The position numbers and the translations under genes were made by a program. Shown here piece by piece: positions 18,161 through 26,643 of a stretch of 64,000 nt of DNA. The first letter of the stretch is position 1, and every line of letters starts with the position of its first letter. Below the pieces are notes generated by a model, which was not told the DNA's origin, ran no database searches, and worked only from the letters and a program-made list of their open reading frames with translations. Origin of the DNA: Limnohabitans planktonicus II-D5 (GTDB taxonomy: Bacteria; Pseudomonadota; Gammaproteobacteria; Burkholderiales; Burkholderiaceae_C); NCBI RefSeq assembly GCF_001270065.2, contig NZ_LFYT02000005.1, forward strand, positions 124,001 to 188,000, written 5' to 3'.

Positions 18161-19183
18161 TCACCTCAAGGGCACAGCCACTGGTGAGGTTGGCGTGACA
18201 TCCAGCGCAAGCCAATGGCGAAAGGGCACGCTGAATTCGAAATCTTGCAGCAAAGCCCGGTGGACCCATGTCACCGAATCTGCCCATGCAGGTTCGGCGC
18301 GCACACTCCACTCCACAAAAGGGGCCAAATAAGGTTTATCGGTCCACAGCGCAGGACTGGCCACAAGACGATAGGCTGGCGATGCGGTCCAAACATTGCC
18401 AGGCCACCAACTCAATCCCATGCACACCACGGCCAATGCAGGAAGCAGCCATGGCCTGCACAGCTGCAACAAACGGTCTTGTCCGGTGACCATCAACAAC
18501 CTAGCGAACAAACCCGCAAAAAGTTGACACAGGTTGAGCAATCCAAACAACAAGGAGGCACCCAACACCACCGGCGTCATGACCGTCTTGCGGTAAGCCG
18601 CCACCAATTGCGGCTGACTGATTTGGGGGGCAAACAAGCCGCTCATGAGCTGCGCCGCGCCGGACTCCGAGTCCAGATCCTCAGGGAACAAGCCAGCCAC
18701 AGAAGAGGCCCACAAGGCACTCATCACTGGACGTATGTCTGCAGGTGCCGGGCTGGTCAACAAGGTTTCGCCTCTGAGAAGAATTCGCCCATTGAGTGCC
18801 TCCTGAGTGCTCATCTGCGACCTCCAACTCATCGTCAGGTCTTGCGCATCAGCATGCGCAACGATGTGGTCAACCAAAGCCTTTTGCGCATGCCACATGG
18901 ATGACAAACCCAGCGCGCAGCACAGCAAGAGCAGTAAAAACCTGGACCTCACAAAGCTGTCCAGCCAACGCATCAACAACAAGGCCAAGCCCAAACCAGA
19001 AACGACACGCCCCCAAATCTCAATGTCTTTCAATTGCACAGGGGTGGCACCCAATTGCAAATGCCCCCCCAATTCGAGCAAGCGGTGATTGAAGGACAAC
19101 TCCAGCACGGTGTAGCAGGCCAGCAATGATAAAAACCAAGGCTGTAAGTTCAAGGCTTGATTTTGGAGAGCTGACCGGTGCAT
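18161..19183 (-). CDS. Inner-membrane protein of unknown function
   Basis: A 340-residue protein with about four membrane segments: near residues 15-35 (WFLSLLACYTVLEL), 60-100 (VVSGLGLALLLMRWL and FLLLLLCCALGL), 205-235 (VVLGASLLFGLLNLC, LFAGLFARLLMV) and 245-265 (PWLLPALAVVCMGL). A polar stretch of about 100 residues between segments 3 and 4 probably faces the periplasm. I do not recognise a family. It is convergent with gabD. Confidence 0.65.
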   Translation of the reverse strand: MHRSALQNQALNLQPWFLSLLACYTVLELSFNHRLLELGGHLQLGATPVQLKDIEIWGRVVSGLGLALLLMRWLDSFVRSRFLLLLLCCALGLSSMWHAQKALVDHIVAHADAQDLTMSWRSQMSTQEALNGRILLRGETLLTSPAPADIRPVMSALWASSVAGLFPEDLDSESGAAQLMSGLFAPQISQPQLVAAYRKTVMTPVVLGASLLFGLLNLCQLFAGLFARLLMVTGQDRLLQLCRPWLLPALAVVCMGLSWWPGNVWTASPAYRLVASPALWTDKPYLAPFVEWSVRAEPAWADSVTWVHRALLQDFEFSVPFRHWLALDVTPTSPVAVPLR

Positions 19184-19255
19184 CGAGAGATTTTAACTTT
19201 GTGAACTTATATAGAGGCGCATAAAGCGCAGCTAATGCGATTAGAATTTCCGCAT

Positions 19256-19329
19256 GCGGGTGTCGTTCAATGGTAGGACTCTTGCTTCCCAAGCAAATAA
19301 CGTGGGTTCGATTCCCATCACCCGCTCCA
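19256..19329 (+). tRNA. tRNA-Gly (anticodon CCC)
   Basis: The 74-base gene folds as a cloverleaf: acceptor GCGGGTG/CACCCGC, D arm GTTC/GGAC, anticodon loop TTCCCAA with CCC at positions 34-36, T arm GTGGG-TTCGATT-CCCAT, discriminator T and encoded CCA. The terminal anticodon-stem pair is a C-A mismatch. The sequence closely parallels known bacterial tRNA-Gly(CCC). Confidence 0.97.
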
Positions 19330-19337
19330 AGCATGAA

Positions 19338-19367
19338 AGAAGGCCCCGCAAGGGGCCTTCTGCTTTT
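19338..19367 (+). terminator. Rho-independent terminator after tRNA-Gly
   Basis: A ten-base-pair stem AGAAGGCCCC/GGGGCCTTCT with a GCAA loop, followed by TGCTTTT. It begins eight bases after the tRNA CCA end, so the tRNA is a single-gene transcript. Confidence 0.9.
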
Positions 19368-19435
19368 CGTTTGTGCCTGGCGCAGCACACCGCTCCCCAA
19401 CAATTTGCATTGCACGCCATCCGGCGACTTTCTCC

Positions 19436-20263
19436 ATGAACATCACCGTCCTCGAAGAACTCAAAGCCTATATCGACCCACTGACCCCGGATGAACATGA
19501 GGCGCTCGAGCGCAGCATCCTGGCTGAGGGTTGCCGTGATGCGCTGGTCTTGTGGGGGGAAGTCCTGGTCGATGGGCACAACCGCTATGGCATCTGCCAA
19601 AAGCATGGCCTGCCTTTTCAGACGGTGCAAAACCCGCGCTTCCAATCCATGGAAGACGTGCACCTGTGGATGATCGACCAGCACCTGGGGCGCCGCAGTG
19701 TGTCGGATTTTCAGCGCGGGGTGCTGGCTTTGCGCAAGCGCGAGATACTGACCGAACGCCGTGCCAGTGCCATGGCTGCCACGGCAAAAACAGATGCGAC
19801 TGCGGCCGAAACGTCATCGCAAGAAGGGCCCAAGGACATCGCCGCGAGCGAATCCAACCCGCTCAAAAGCCGCGCCGATATAGCCAAAGCCGCGCGCCTG
19901 AGCAACAGCCAGGTCGTGCAGATCGAAAAAATTCACAAGCAAGCTGCACCCGAATTGGTGGCCGCCATCAAGGCCGGTGAGATTTCGATCAACGCCGCCG
20001 CCGCCGTGGCCTCCTTGCCTGCCGAAGCGCAAAAAACGGCCGCGCTGGGGGGCAAGGATGAACTCAAACAAGCTGCAAAACGCGTGCGTGAGGAGAACCG
20101 CAAAGCACCCAAGGAAGACGCCCACACGGCAAAGGACGATGCACTAGAAGACGCCGCGCCCGAAACGATTCACACTTTGCGACAACAGGTGCAAACACTC
20201 ACCGAAGAAAACCAAGGCCTGCGCCAGCAAGTGGCTGAACTTCAGGCGCGCTTGCAAGCCTGA
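19436..20263 (+). CDS. Orphan ParB N-terminal-domain protein
   Basis: A 275-residue protein. Residues 1-90 form a ParB/sulfiredoxin-like nuclease fold (ITVLEELKAYIDPLTPDEHEALERSILAEG, VDGHNRYGICQKHGLPF). Residues 90-210 are alanine-rich with a possible helix-turn-helix (SRADIAKAARLSNSQVVQIEKI). The C-terminus is a coiled coil (TIHTLRQQVQTLTEENQGLRQQVAELQARL). There is no parA partner and no parS-like site is recognised. Such proteins occur on plasmids and phage islands, and the location just behind a tRNA gene is compatible with an old integration, but no integrase or attachment repeat is seen. Confidence 0.75.
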   Translation: MNITVLEELKAYIDPLTPDEHEALERSILAEGCRDALVLWGEVLVDGHNRYGICQKHGLPFQTVQNPRFQSMEDVHLWMIDQHLGRRSVSDFQRGVLALRKREILTERRASAMAATAKTDATAAETSSQEGPKDIAASESNPLKSRADIAKAARLSNSQVVQIEKIHKQAAPELVAAIKAGEISINAAAAVASLPAEAQKTAALGGKDELKQAAKRVREENRKAPKEDAHTAKDDALEDAAPETIHTLRQQVQTLTEENQGLRQQVAELQARLQA

Positions 20264-20348
20264 ACTCGCCCCCGGCCACCGCAGCCGGACTTGAGCGGAT
20301 GGGCTACTGCAATGGGGTCAGGTGGTGTGCAGGATGACGCCCTGCAAC

Positions 20349-21320
20349 TTATTGAGGCTTGACCTCACGCAGCACGATGGCGCGCGTGGGCAACTCGGGC
20401 CAGCGCAAGCGCTCACCCTGAAAGTACACCTGCGCCTGATCAGCGTGCTCGAAATACAGACGCCATGGCGGTGGTCCGTACACACTTCTGCCCTCTTTGG
20501 CCTGCAAGGTCAACACCGTGCTCTTGCCCGTGCCATCCTTGGCGCACACCGAACCGGCCTTGAGCGGGACGATGTAGACCATGTCACCGGCCTTGCTGGG
20601 AATCTTGGAGGTCAGCAAGGTGCCCTGCTCCGTGCTTTGACACAAGGCTTCGGGTGAGCTGAGCGCCACCTGGGTAGCACTCAGAGGTGAAGTGCTGGCG
20701 GGTGAAGAGCTGGCAGCCATTGCCCCTGCGAGGGATGCAATGGCAAGAGACGCAGAATCTGCAGGCGCTGAAGCTTCGGGTGAAGCGGCAGGCGGGGCAG
20801 AGGCCTCGGCCACCACGGCAGCCGATGCTGGTCCTGCCGTCACCGCAGCAAGTTGAGTCTTGAGCAAGGACAACCAACGTTTAGCCAGATCAGTGTGCTG
20901 AGTCAACCAAAATGCGCCCCAAGCCAAACTCGCCAAGAACGTCAGCCACATCAGCAAGCGAAAAAAATGCCAGCCGTTGGATGAACTTTCTTGCTGCGCC
21001 TTTTTGCGTTGCTCGGACAACTGGATCAAATCGTCCAGCACCTGAAGCGACATCTGCTCTATGGACTGACCACCCTCATCGCCAGCCATGCTTCGGATCA
21101 CGCTGTCGGGGTCGCCGCCCAGAGCCGCAGCCACTTTTCGGGCTGCGTTGTACTTGATGGCTTCAGAATAAAACAACGAGGAACCACCCGACTCCAACTG
21201 CTGAATCTGCGCCGCTGACAAATTCACACGGCGCGCAAGCGCACCGGGCTCCAACTCTTGCGCAAGGCGCCATTGGCGCAAAAGTTCCCCGCGCACGCGA
21301 TCTGAATTGGGTGTTGACAT
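20349..21320 (-). CDS. RodZ-like protein: HTH, single membrane helix, C-terminal extracytoplasmic domain
   Basis: A 323-residue protein with a Cro/CI-type helix-turn-helix at residues 8-65 (ELLRQWRLAQELEPGALARRVNLSAAQIQQLE), a membrane helix near residue 125 (FFRLLMWLTFLASLAWGAFWL), an Ala/Ser/Pro-rich linker, and a C-terminal beta domain (YIVPLKAGSVCAKDGTGKSTVLTLQAKEGRSVYGPPPWRLYF) like DUF4115 of RodZ. RodZ links MreB to the cell wall. This copy is not beside ispG, the usual rodZ neighbour, so it may be a paralogue. The N-terminal GGSSLFYSEAIKYNAARKVA stretch is unusual. Confidence 0.7.
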   Translation of the reverse strand: MSTPNSDRVRGELLRQWRLAQELEPGALARRVNLSAAQIQQLESGGSSLFYSEAIKYNAARKVAAALGGDPDSVIRSMAGDEGGQSIEQMSLQVLDDLIQLSEQRKKAQQESSSNGWHFFRLLMWLTFLASLAWGAFWLTQHTDLAKRWLSLLKTQLAAVTAGPASAAVVAEASAPPAASPEASAPADSASLAIASLAGAMAASSSPASTSPLSATQVALSSPEALCQSTEQGTLLTSKIPSKAGDMVYIVPLKAGSVCAKDGTGKSTVLTLQAKEGRSVYGPPPWRLYFEHADQAQVYFQGERLRWPELPTRAIVLREVKPQ

Positions 21321-21483
21321 TCCAAAAACCGACAAAATTATTATTTTGTACGAAATTTAATCACTTGGGAATACACTGAATGAACAAAAAAATTAAAATA
21401 TTTATAATTTAGAGCAATTTAGTCAAAAAAATATAAAAAAGCCACGAAATTCGTGGCTTTTGAAAACGGCATAAACGTCAAAT
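21321..21483. other. AT-rich intergenic stretch with a terminator
   Basis: The 163 bases between the leftward RodZ-like gene and the leftward scoB 3' end are far richer in A and T than the surroundings, with runs such as TTATTATTTTG and AAAATATTTATAATTTAGAGC. They contain the RodZ-like promoter region and the scoAB terminator. No gene is seen. Confidence 0.7.
21437..21461 (-). terminator. Rho-independent terminator of scoAB
   Basis: A perfect GCCACGAA/TTCGTGGC stem with a one-base centre, flanked by A and T runs on both sides. Read leftward it ends in TTTTTTATAT, so it terminates scoAB. Confidence 0.9.
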
Positions 21484-22125
21484 TCAAAATATCAGCTTGA
21501 CGCCCGTCTTGCTTTGCAGCAGCTCAGGCGTCACGCCCTGCGCCAATTCAACCACCTTCAGGCCCGCATCGGTCACGTCCATCACAGCCAGGTCGGTGAT
21601 GATGCGGTCGACCACACCCTTGCCGGTGAGCGGCAAGGTGCACTCGGGCAGGATCTTCATGTCTTCGGTGCCGTCTTTCTTTTTGGCCACGTGTTCCATC
21701 AAGATGATCACGCGCTTGACACCCGCGACCAAATCCATCGCGCCACCCATGCCCTTGACCATCTTGCCGGGGATCATCCAGTTGGCCAAATCACCCTTGT
21801 CGGTCACTTGCATCGCGCCCAGGATCGACAAGTTGATCTTGCCGCCTCGGATCATGGCAAACGACTGCTCGCTGCCAAAAATGGACGAGCCCTTGATGGT
21901 CGTCACGGTTTGCTTGCCCGCGTTGATCAGGTCGGCGTCGACCTCGTCTTCGGTCGGGAACGGGCCAATGCCCAGCATGCCGTTTTCGCTTTGCAGCCAG
22001 ACTTCCTTGTCTGCAGGCACAAAGTTGGCCACCAGCGTCGGGATGCCGATGCCCAGGTTCACATAGAAACCGTCTTCCAGTTCGTGGGCCGCACGGGCGG
22101 CCATTTGGTCTTGACTCCAGCTCAT
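21484..22125 (-). CDS. scoB: 3-oxoacid CoA-transferase subunit B
   Basis: A 213-residue beta subunit. The active-site glutamate that forms the CoA thioester is in [12 protein letters not shown], and [19 protein letters not shown] and [18 protein letters not shown] are family blocks. With subunit A it moves CoA from succinyl-CoA to acetoacetate (or another acid), feeding ketone bodies into central metabolism. The gene follows scoA with one intervening base. Confidence 0.94.
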   Translation of the reverse strand: MSWSQDQMAARAAHELEDGFYVNLGIGIPTLVANFVPADKEVWLQSENGMLGIGPFPTEDEVDADLINAGKQTVTTIKGSSIFGSEQSFAMIRGGKINLSILGAMQVTDKGDLANWMIPGKMVKGMGGAMDLVAGVKRVIILMEHVAKKKDGTEDMKILPECTLPLTGKGVVDRIITDLAVMDVTDAGLKVVELAQGVTPELLQSKTGVKLIF

Positions 22126-22126
22126 A

Positions 22127-22834
22127 TCAGACTCCCGCCTTTTCAGTGATGGTGCGTTTCTCGATGCGCTTTTCCGGCTTCGTGTTCAGCACGATGCGGT
22201 GCACATAAATGCCGGGCAAGTGAACGCTGTCGGGGTGCATGGCACCGGTTTCAACAATCTCTTCGACCTCGACCACGCAGATCTTCCCGGCCATGGCAAC
22301 AGCCGGGTTGAAGTTGCGCGAGGTGTAACGGAACTGCAGGTTGCCGGACTTGTCGGCGCGGTGTGCCTTGACCAGCGACACATCGGGCACCAAAGAGCGC
22401 TCCATCACAAAGGTTTCGCCATCGAACTCGCGCAGCTCTTTGCCTTCTGCCACCAGGGTGCCCACACCGGTCTTGGTGAAAAAGGCCGGGATGCCCGCGC
22501 CGCCCGCACGCAGCTTCTCGGCCAGCGTACCTTGCGGCGTGAACTCCAAAGCCAGCTCGCCCGCCAGGTACTGGCGCTCGAACTCTTTGTTCTCGCCCAC
22601 ATACGAAGAAATCATCTTCTTGATCTGGCGGGTCTGCAGCAGCAGGCCCAGGCCAAAGTCGTCCACGCCCGCATTGTTGGAAATCGCGGTCAGGTTCTGC
22701 ACACCGCTGTCGCGCAAGGCGGCAATCAGGGCTTCGGGGATGCCGCACAGGCCAAAACCGCCCACGCCAATGAGTTGCCCGTCAGCCACGATGCCCTTGA
22801 GGGCCTCGGCTGCGGAAGGAAAAATCTTGTTCAC
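22127..22834 (-). CDS. scoA: 3-oxoacid CoA-transferase subunit A
   Basis: A 235-residue alpha subunit with the glycine-rich loop [19 protein letters not shown], the [13 protein letters not shown] segment and [16 protein letters not shown]. It pairs with scoB in a two-gene operon. The choice of succinyl-CoA over acetyl-CoA as donor is by overall similarity to ScoAB and is less sure. Its promoter region holds an unusually long dyad that faces a PAS-LuxR regulator gene. Confidence 0.93.
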   Translation of the reverse strand: MNKIFPSAAEALKGIVADGQLIGVGGFGLCGIPEALIAALRDSGVQNLTAISNNAGVDDFGLGLLLQTRQIKKMISSYVGENKEFERQYLAGELALEFTPQGTLAEKLRAGGAGIPAFFTKTGVGTLVAEGKELREFDGETFVMERSLVPDVSLVKAHRADKSGNLQFRYTSRNFNPAVAMAGKICVVEVEEIVETGAMHPDSVHLPGIYVHRIVLNTKPEKRIEKRTITEKAGV

Positions 22835-22861
22835 ACCGGTCTCCAGGAAAGGATGGAAGCG

Positions 22862-22899
22862 CTACGATACTACGTAATCAACTACGTAGTTTTTCGTAG
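22862..22899. promoter_or_regulatory. Nested palindromic operator between scoAB and the PAS-LuxR gene
   Basis: Perfect arms ACTACGTA (22869-22876) and TACGTAGT (22883-22890) with a six-base centre. They lie inside outer arms CTACGA (22862) and TCGTAG (22894-22899). The symmetry, and a position 28-35 bases upstream of the scoA start, suggest the binding site of the divergent LuxR-type protein. The assignment is inference. Confidence 0.75.
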
Positions 22900-22940
22900 A
22901 GGGCGGCCCTTAGTGAAACCCAGCCGACATGGGCTTTTCT

Positions 22941-23005
22941 GTGGGAGCTTGCCTGCAAGCGATAACGCGCTCACCCCAATCCATCGCCAGCAGGCTGGCT
23001 CCTAC
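22941..23005. repeat. REP family 2, intact inverted pair
   Basis: Left hairpin: head GTGG, GA, stem GCTTGC/GCAAGC with CT loop, tail GAT. Right hairpin, read leftward: head GTAG, GA, stem GCCAGC/GCTGGC with CT loop, tail GAT. The two stems differ at paired positions yet remain perfect, the mark of a REP family. The pair lies just before the PAS-LuxR start codon. Confidence 0.85.
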
Positions 23006-23018
23006 ACAAAGCGTCCCC

Positions 23019-23579
23019 GTGACACAGGACATCGATTACCGCCTCGCCTTTGATCTCGCCCCCATCGGCATGGTGCTCTCGCGCAACCGGACCATCGTCG
23101 ACTGCAACCAGCGCGTCTGTGAAATGTTTGGCGTGCCCCGCGAACAGCTGATCGGCCAGACCTTTCAGCTGCTCTACCCCAGCGCCGCCGAGTACGAACG
23201 CACCGGTCAGCGCATCGCGCCCATCCTGAATGCCAAAGGCGTATACGCCGATGATCGCGTCATGAAACGGGTCGATGGCCGCTTCAAGGGCGAGACCTTT
23301 TGGTGCCATGTCACGGGCCGTGCGCTCAACCGCGATGCCCCACACGAAGCGGGCATCTGGACCTTTGAAGACCTGTCGGCCCGTAAACCTGTCAAGGCTG
23401 AACTCACAGCCCGCGAACGCGAAGTCGCCGCCCACCTGATGGACGGCCTGACCAGCAAAGAGATTGGCAAAGCTCTGGGTATCAGCCACCGCACGGTGGA
23501 GATTTACCGCGTCAAGCTGATGCGCAAATACCAGGCTTCGGGGGCTGCGGATTTGATTCAGAAGTTGATGCGGGGGTGA
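23019..23579 (+). CDS. PAS domain, LuxR-type HTH transcriptional regulator
   Basis: About 186 residues from GTG 23019. Residues 5-115 are a PAS sensor domain (YRLAFDLAPIGMVLSRNRTIVDCNQRVCEMFG, EQLIGQTFQLLYPS, IWTFEDLSAR). Residues 125-185 are a LuxR/FixJ helix-turn-helix (LTAREREVAAHLMDGLTSKEIGKALGISHRTVEIYRVKLMRKY). There is no receiver domain, so it senses through PAS, perhaps with a small cofactor. An ATG at 22929 is in frame but would place the start codon and 30 residues over a REP pair, so GTG 23019 is preferred. Being divergent from scoAB, it is the likely regulator of CoA-transferase expression. Confidence 0.82.
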   Translation: MTQDIDYRLAFDLAPIGMVLSRNRTIVDCNQRVCEMFGVPREQLIGQTFQLLYPSAAEYERTGQRIAPILNAKGVYADDRVMKRVDGRFKGETFWCHVTGRALNRDAPHEAGIWTFEDLSARKPVKAELTAREREVAAHLMDGLTSKEIGKALGISHRTVEIYRVKLMRKYQASGAADLIQKLMRG

Positions 23580-23600
23580 GAAGACGCCCAACATCATCAT

Positions 23601-24135
23601 GTCGGACTCTTCGAGTGCCGACCTACAGCGAACGCGGTATCCGTAGGTCGGTGGTCGAAGACCCCGACGTTGCTGGGTTAGGCGTTCATGCCGATGCATG
23701 CGATGAGCTTCATCAGGCGAATGTCGGACTCTTCGAGTGCCGACCTACAGCGAACGCGGTATCCGTAGGTCGGTGGTCGAAGACCCCGACGTGGTTGGGT
23801 TAGGCGTTCATGCCGATGCATGCGATGAGCTTCATCAGGCGAATGTCGGACTCTTCGAGTGCCGACCTACAGCGAACGCGGTATCCGTAGGTCGGTGGTC
23901 GAAGACCCCGACGCTGTTGGGTTAGGCGTTCATGCCGATGCATGCGATGAGCTTCATCAGGCGAATGTCGGACTCTTCGAGTGCCGACCTACAGCGAACG
24001 CGGTATCCGTAGGTCGGTGGTCGAAGACCCCGACGCTGTTGGGTTAGGCGTTCATGCCGATTCAAGCGATGAGCTTCATCCGGCCAATGTCGGACTCTGC
24101 GAGTGCCGACCTACGACATGCATGGGTCGGTGACT
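23601..24135. repeat. REPIN tandem array C: four 122-bp units plus a decayed end
   Basis: Copies of the leftward subtype-b hairpin start at 23601, 23723, 23845, 23967 and 24089, exactly 122 bp apart. Each is followed by a rightward subtype-a hairpin (GTAG, GTCGG, T bulge, GGTC, GAA, GACC, CCGAC). The units are almost identical; only one or two bases differ (for example GACGTTGCT, GACGTGGTT, GACGCTGTT). The last unit has a decayed second hairpin. The array separates the convergent LuxR and acyl-CoA dehydrogenase genes. Confidence 0.95.
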
Positions 24136-24159
24136 TCGGCCTCTTGCGGCTTGAGGGCG

Positions 24160-26478
24160 TCAATCCACGCCAAACACCCGCCGCAGATGCAACGTCACTC
24201 CGCCAAACTGCTGCTCAAGGACTGTGAGCCGCTTGAATCCATGGCCTATCGCCAGCTCGTCGGTCATGCCCATGCCGCCGTGCAGCTGCACCGCGCCCTG
24301 CCCCACCAAACGTGCAGCACGCAGCACCGTCACATGGGTCGATGAGACCCGCTCGGCGCGGCGCTCAGGGCTGTCGACCAGCACATTGGCACAAGCGCCC
24401 ACCGCCGCCGCGGCTTGCACGAGCGCCATGTACATGTCGGCCATGCGGTGCTGCAGGGCCTGAAATGCCGCCAAGGGCTGGCCGAACTGCTTGCGCTGGC
24501 TGGTGTAGTTCAGCGTGTCGCGCATCATGGACTGCATCACGCCCACGGCCTCGGCGCCTGCGGCCAGCGTGGCCGCGTCCCACGCTTGCGAGAGCGCGGC
24601 CAGCGCATCGCCTTGGCCGATAAGAGCCTGCACGGGCGTTTGGTCAAAGGCCAACTCAGCCGCCCAGGCGCCGTCGATCAGCCGCACATCGCGCCGCTGA
24701 ACACCGCTGGCTGCAGGATCGATCAGGCAGATGCGCAGCTGGCCCGCCTCGTCTCGCGCACTCACCAGCCAGTGCGTGGCTCCGGTTGCGCCGCGCACCA
24801 GGGCTTTGCGCCCGCTGATGAGGAAGGGGCCGTTCGAGTTGTGCAATCGGGTCTGCACCTGGCTAAAGTCAGTGCGCCCTGCAGGCTCCAGCGCCGCCAC
24901 AGCCAATCGCACTTGGCCATCGGCCAGGCCTTGCAGCAAAGTATCGGCTGCCGGGTCGCCCAGCGCTTGCAGCAAGGTCGCCCCTAAAACGGCAGAGCTG
25001 CTGTAAGGCTCGGCCACCAAGGCCGCGCCCAAGGCTTGGCAGATCAGCATTTGTTCGGACAAACCACCGCCCATGCCACCCAAGTGTTCGGGCAGCGCCG
25101 CACCCAAGAGGCCCAATTCACGGCTCAAGCCTTGCCACAGCGGTGCAATCGCTTCTGGACTTGCAATCATCTGTGCGCGTTTGTCGAAGGGCAGCTTGTC
25201 TTGCAGCCAGCCTTGCAGACTGGCCAGCAACATGGCCTGCGTTTCGTCGGTAGGCACCACAGGCTCCACCACCTCGGCACCCAAAAGGTGGCGGGCAATC
25301 AGATTGCGCTGCACTTCGTTGGTGCCGCCATAAATCGAGGCTGCGCGGTCATTCAAGTAAGCCCGGGTCGCAAACACCGACTCCTCGGGCACAGGCAAAG
25401 CGTGGGCAGATGCCTCCTCGATGGTCAGGCTGCTGGCGCCATAGACGCCTGCAATGTCCAAACCCAGCTCGGTCAGGTGCTGCTTGAGCTCGGTCGCCAG
25501 CACCTTGCCCATGGAGGGTGCAGCGGGCAACCAGCAAGGCTGCGTGCCGCCACCGATGCGCGCGGTCAGCACCTGCTGTTCCCAAGCGTGCAAGGCGTCA
25601 ATGCGACACTGCGCATTGGCCAAGGTCAAGGCGATGTCTTCGTGTTCGGAGCACGGCGCGCCTTGCGCAAAGGCTTCTTGCAAGGACTCGCGCAAGCGGG
25701 CCAAACGGCCCCGCAAGAACGGCGCAGACGAGCCGCCCCGCTCGTGCTCCAGCAAAAATTTGGCTATCGTCCAGCCCTGGTTTTCTTCGCCGATCAGCGC
25801 GTCAGCGGGTACGCGGGCCTCGTCAAAAAAGACCTGGTTGAACTCGTGGTCGCCCGAGATGCTGATGATCGGCCGGATTTGAATGCCCGGCTTGTTCAGC
25901 TCAAACATCAAAAAGCTGATGCCTTGCTGCGGCTTGCCGCTGCTGTCGGTGCGCACCAGGCAAAACATGTGCGTGGCGCGGTGGGCGTGGGTGGTCCAGA
26001 TTTTGGAGCCATTGATCACCCACTCGTTGCCCTCGCGGCGGGCCCGGCATTGCAAAGATGCCAGGTCGGAGCCCGAGCCCGGTTCGCTGTAACCCTGACA
26101 CCAGTAACTCACGCCATTGCGCAAGTCGGGCAGCCAGCGCTCTTTTTGGGCCTGTGTGCCAAACGCCACCAGCACGGGCGCGGCCATCACCAGGCCCAGA
26201 GGTGAGACCTTGGGGGCATCGGCCGCTGCCATCTCGCTGGCAAAGATGTCGTGCTGCCTTGGCGTCCAGGCGCAACCGCCCCACTCGACTGGCCAGTGCG
26301 GCGCCGCCCAGCCGCGCTTGGCCAAAATGCGTTGCCACGGAATGCCTACCTCGTAGTCCGCAAAAATGCCCGAGGTGCGATGCCCGCCCAAGCGGATCTC
26401 ATCGGTCAGCTCAGCGGCCAAAAAGGCGCGCACTTCATCACGAAAAGCCAGTTCGTCGTTCGTCAATGAATCGGTCAT
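24160..26478 (-). CDS. Two-domain (fused) acyl-CoA dehydrogenase
   Basis: A 772-residue protein made of two acyl-CoA dehydrogenase units. Domain 1 (about 1-395) has GYSEPGSGSDLASLQ, the VINGSKIWTTHAHRATHMFCLVRT strand and IYGGTNEVQRNLIARHLLG. Domain 2 (about 420-772) has LPEHLGGMGGGLSEQMLICQALG, NYTSQRKQFGQPLAAFQALQHRMADMYM and HGGMGMTDELAIGHGFKRL. Separate half-subunits of this kind form alpha2beta2 dehydrogenases in steroid and aromatic side-chain degradation; here both are one chain. Desaturation of an acyl-CoA with FAD is expected; the substrate is unknown. Confidence 0.9.
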   Translation of the reverse strand: MTDSLTNDELAFRDEVRAFLAAELTDEIRLGGHRTSGIFADYEVGIPWQRILAKRGWAAPHWPVEWGGCAWTPRQHDIFASEMAAADAPKVSPLGLVMAAPVLVAFGTQAQKERWLPDLRNGVSYWCQGYSEPGSGSDLASLQCRARREGNEWVINGSKIWTTHAHRATHMFCLVRTDSSGKPQQGISFLMFELNKPGIQIRPIISISGDHEFNQVFFDEARVPADALIGEENQGWTIAKFLLEHERGGSSAPFLRGRLARLRESLQEAFAQGAPCSEHEDIALTLANAQCRIDALHAWEQQVLTARIGGGTQPCWLPAAPSMGKVLATELKQHLTELGLDIAGVYGASSLTIEEASAHALPVPEESVFATRAYLNDRAASIYGGTNEVQRNLIARHLLGAEVVEPVVPTDETQAMLLASLQGWLQDKLPFDKRAQMIASPEAIAPLWQGLSRELGLLGAALPEHLGGMGGGLSEQMLICQALGAALVAEPYSSSAVLGATLLQALGDPAADTLLQGLADGQVRLAVAALEPAGRTDFSQVQTRLHNSNGPFLISGRKALVRGATGATHWLVSARDEAGQLRICLIDPAASGVQRRDVRLIDGAWAAELAFDQTPVQALIGQGDALAALSQAWDAATLAAGAEAVGVMQSMMRDTLNYTSQRKQFGQPLAAFQALQHRMADMYMALVQAAAAVGACANVLVDSPERRAERVSSTHVTVLRAARLVGQGAVQLHGGMGMTDELAIGHGFKRLTVLEQQFGGVTLHLRRVFGVD

Positions 26479-26543
26479 GGTGGTCTTAGCTCAAAAAGAA
26501 AAAATAATCACAAGGAAAGGCTTTTCGCGAGGCCATGGTTTTT

Positions 26544-26612
26544 GCAGGAGCCAGCCCTGCTGGCGATGCAGCGCATGTGGACGCTGACTTTTCGCTTGCA
26601 GGGCAAGCGCCT
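26544..26612. repeat. REP family 2, inverted pair upstream of the acyl-CoA dehydrogenase
   Basis: Left hairpin 26544-26568: head GCAG, GA, stem GCCAGC/GCTGGC with CCT loop, tail GAT. The right mate, read leftward, has stem GCTTGC/GCAAGC with a CCT loop and a lost head. It lies between two leftward genes. Confidence 0.7.
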
Positions 26613-26643
26613 TCAGGGAAATGCGCCATGCCGGGACGACCGG

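Noticed and set aside
16659-18311. 550-residue leftward frame opposite gabD
   Set aside because: Antisense shadow with no domain or start context.
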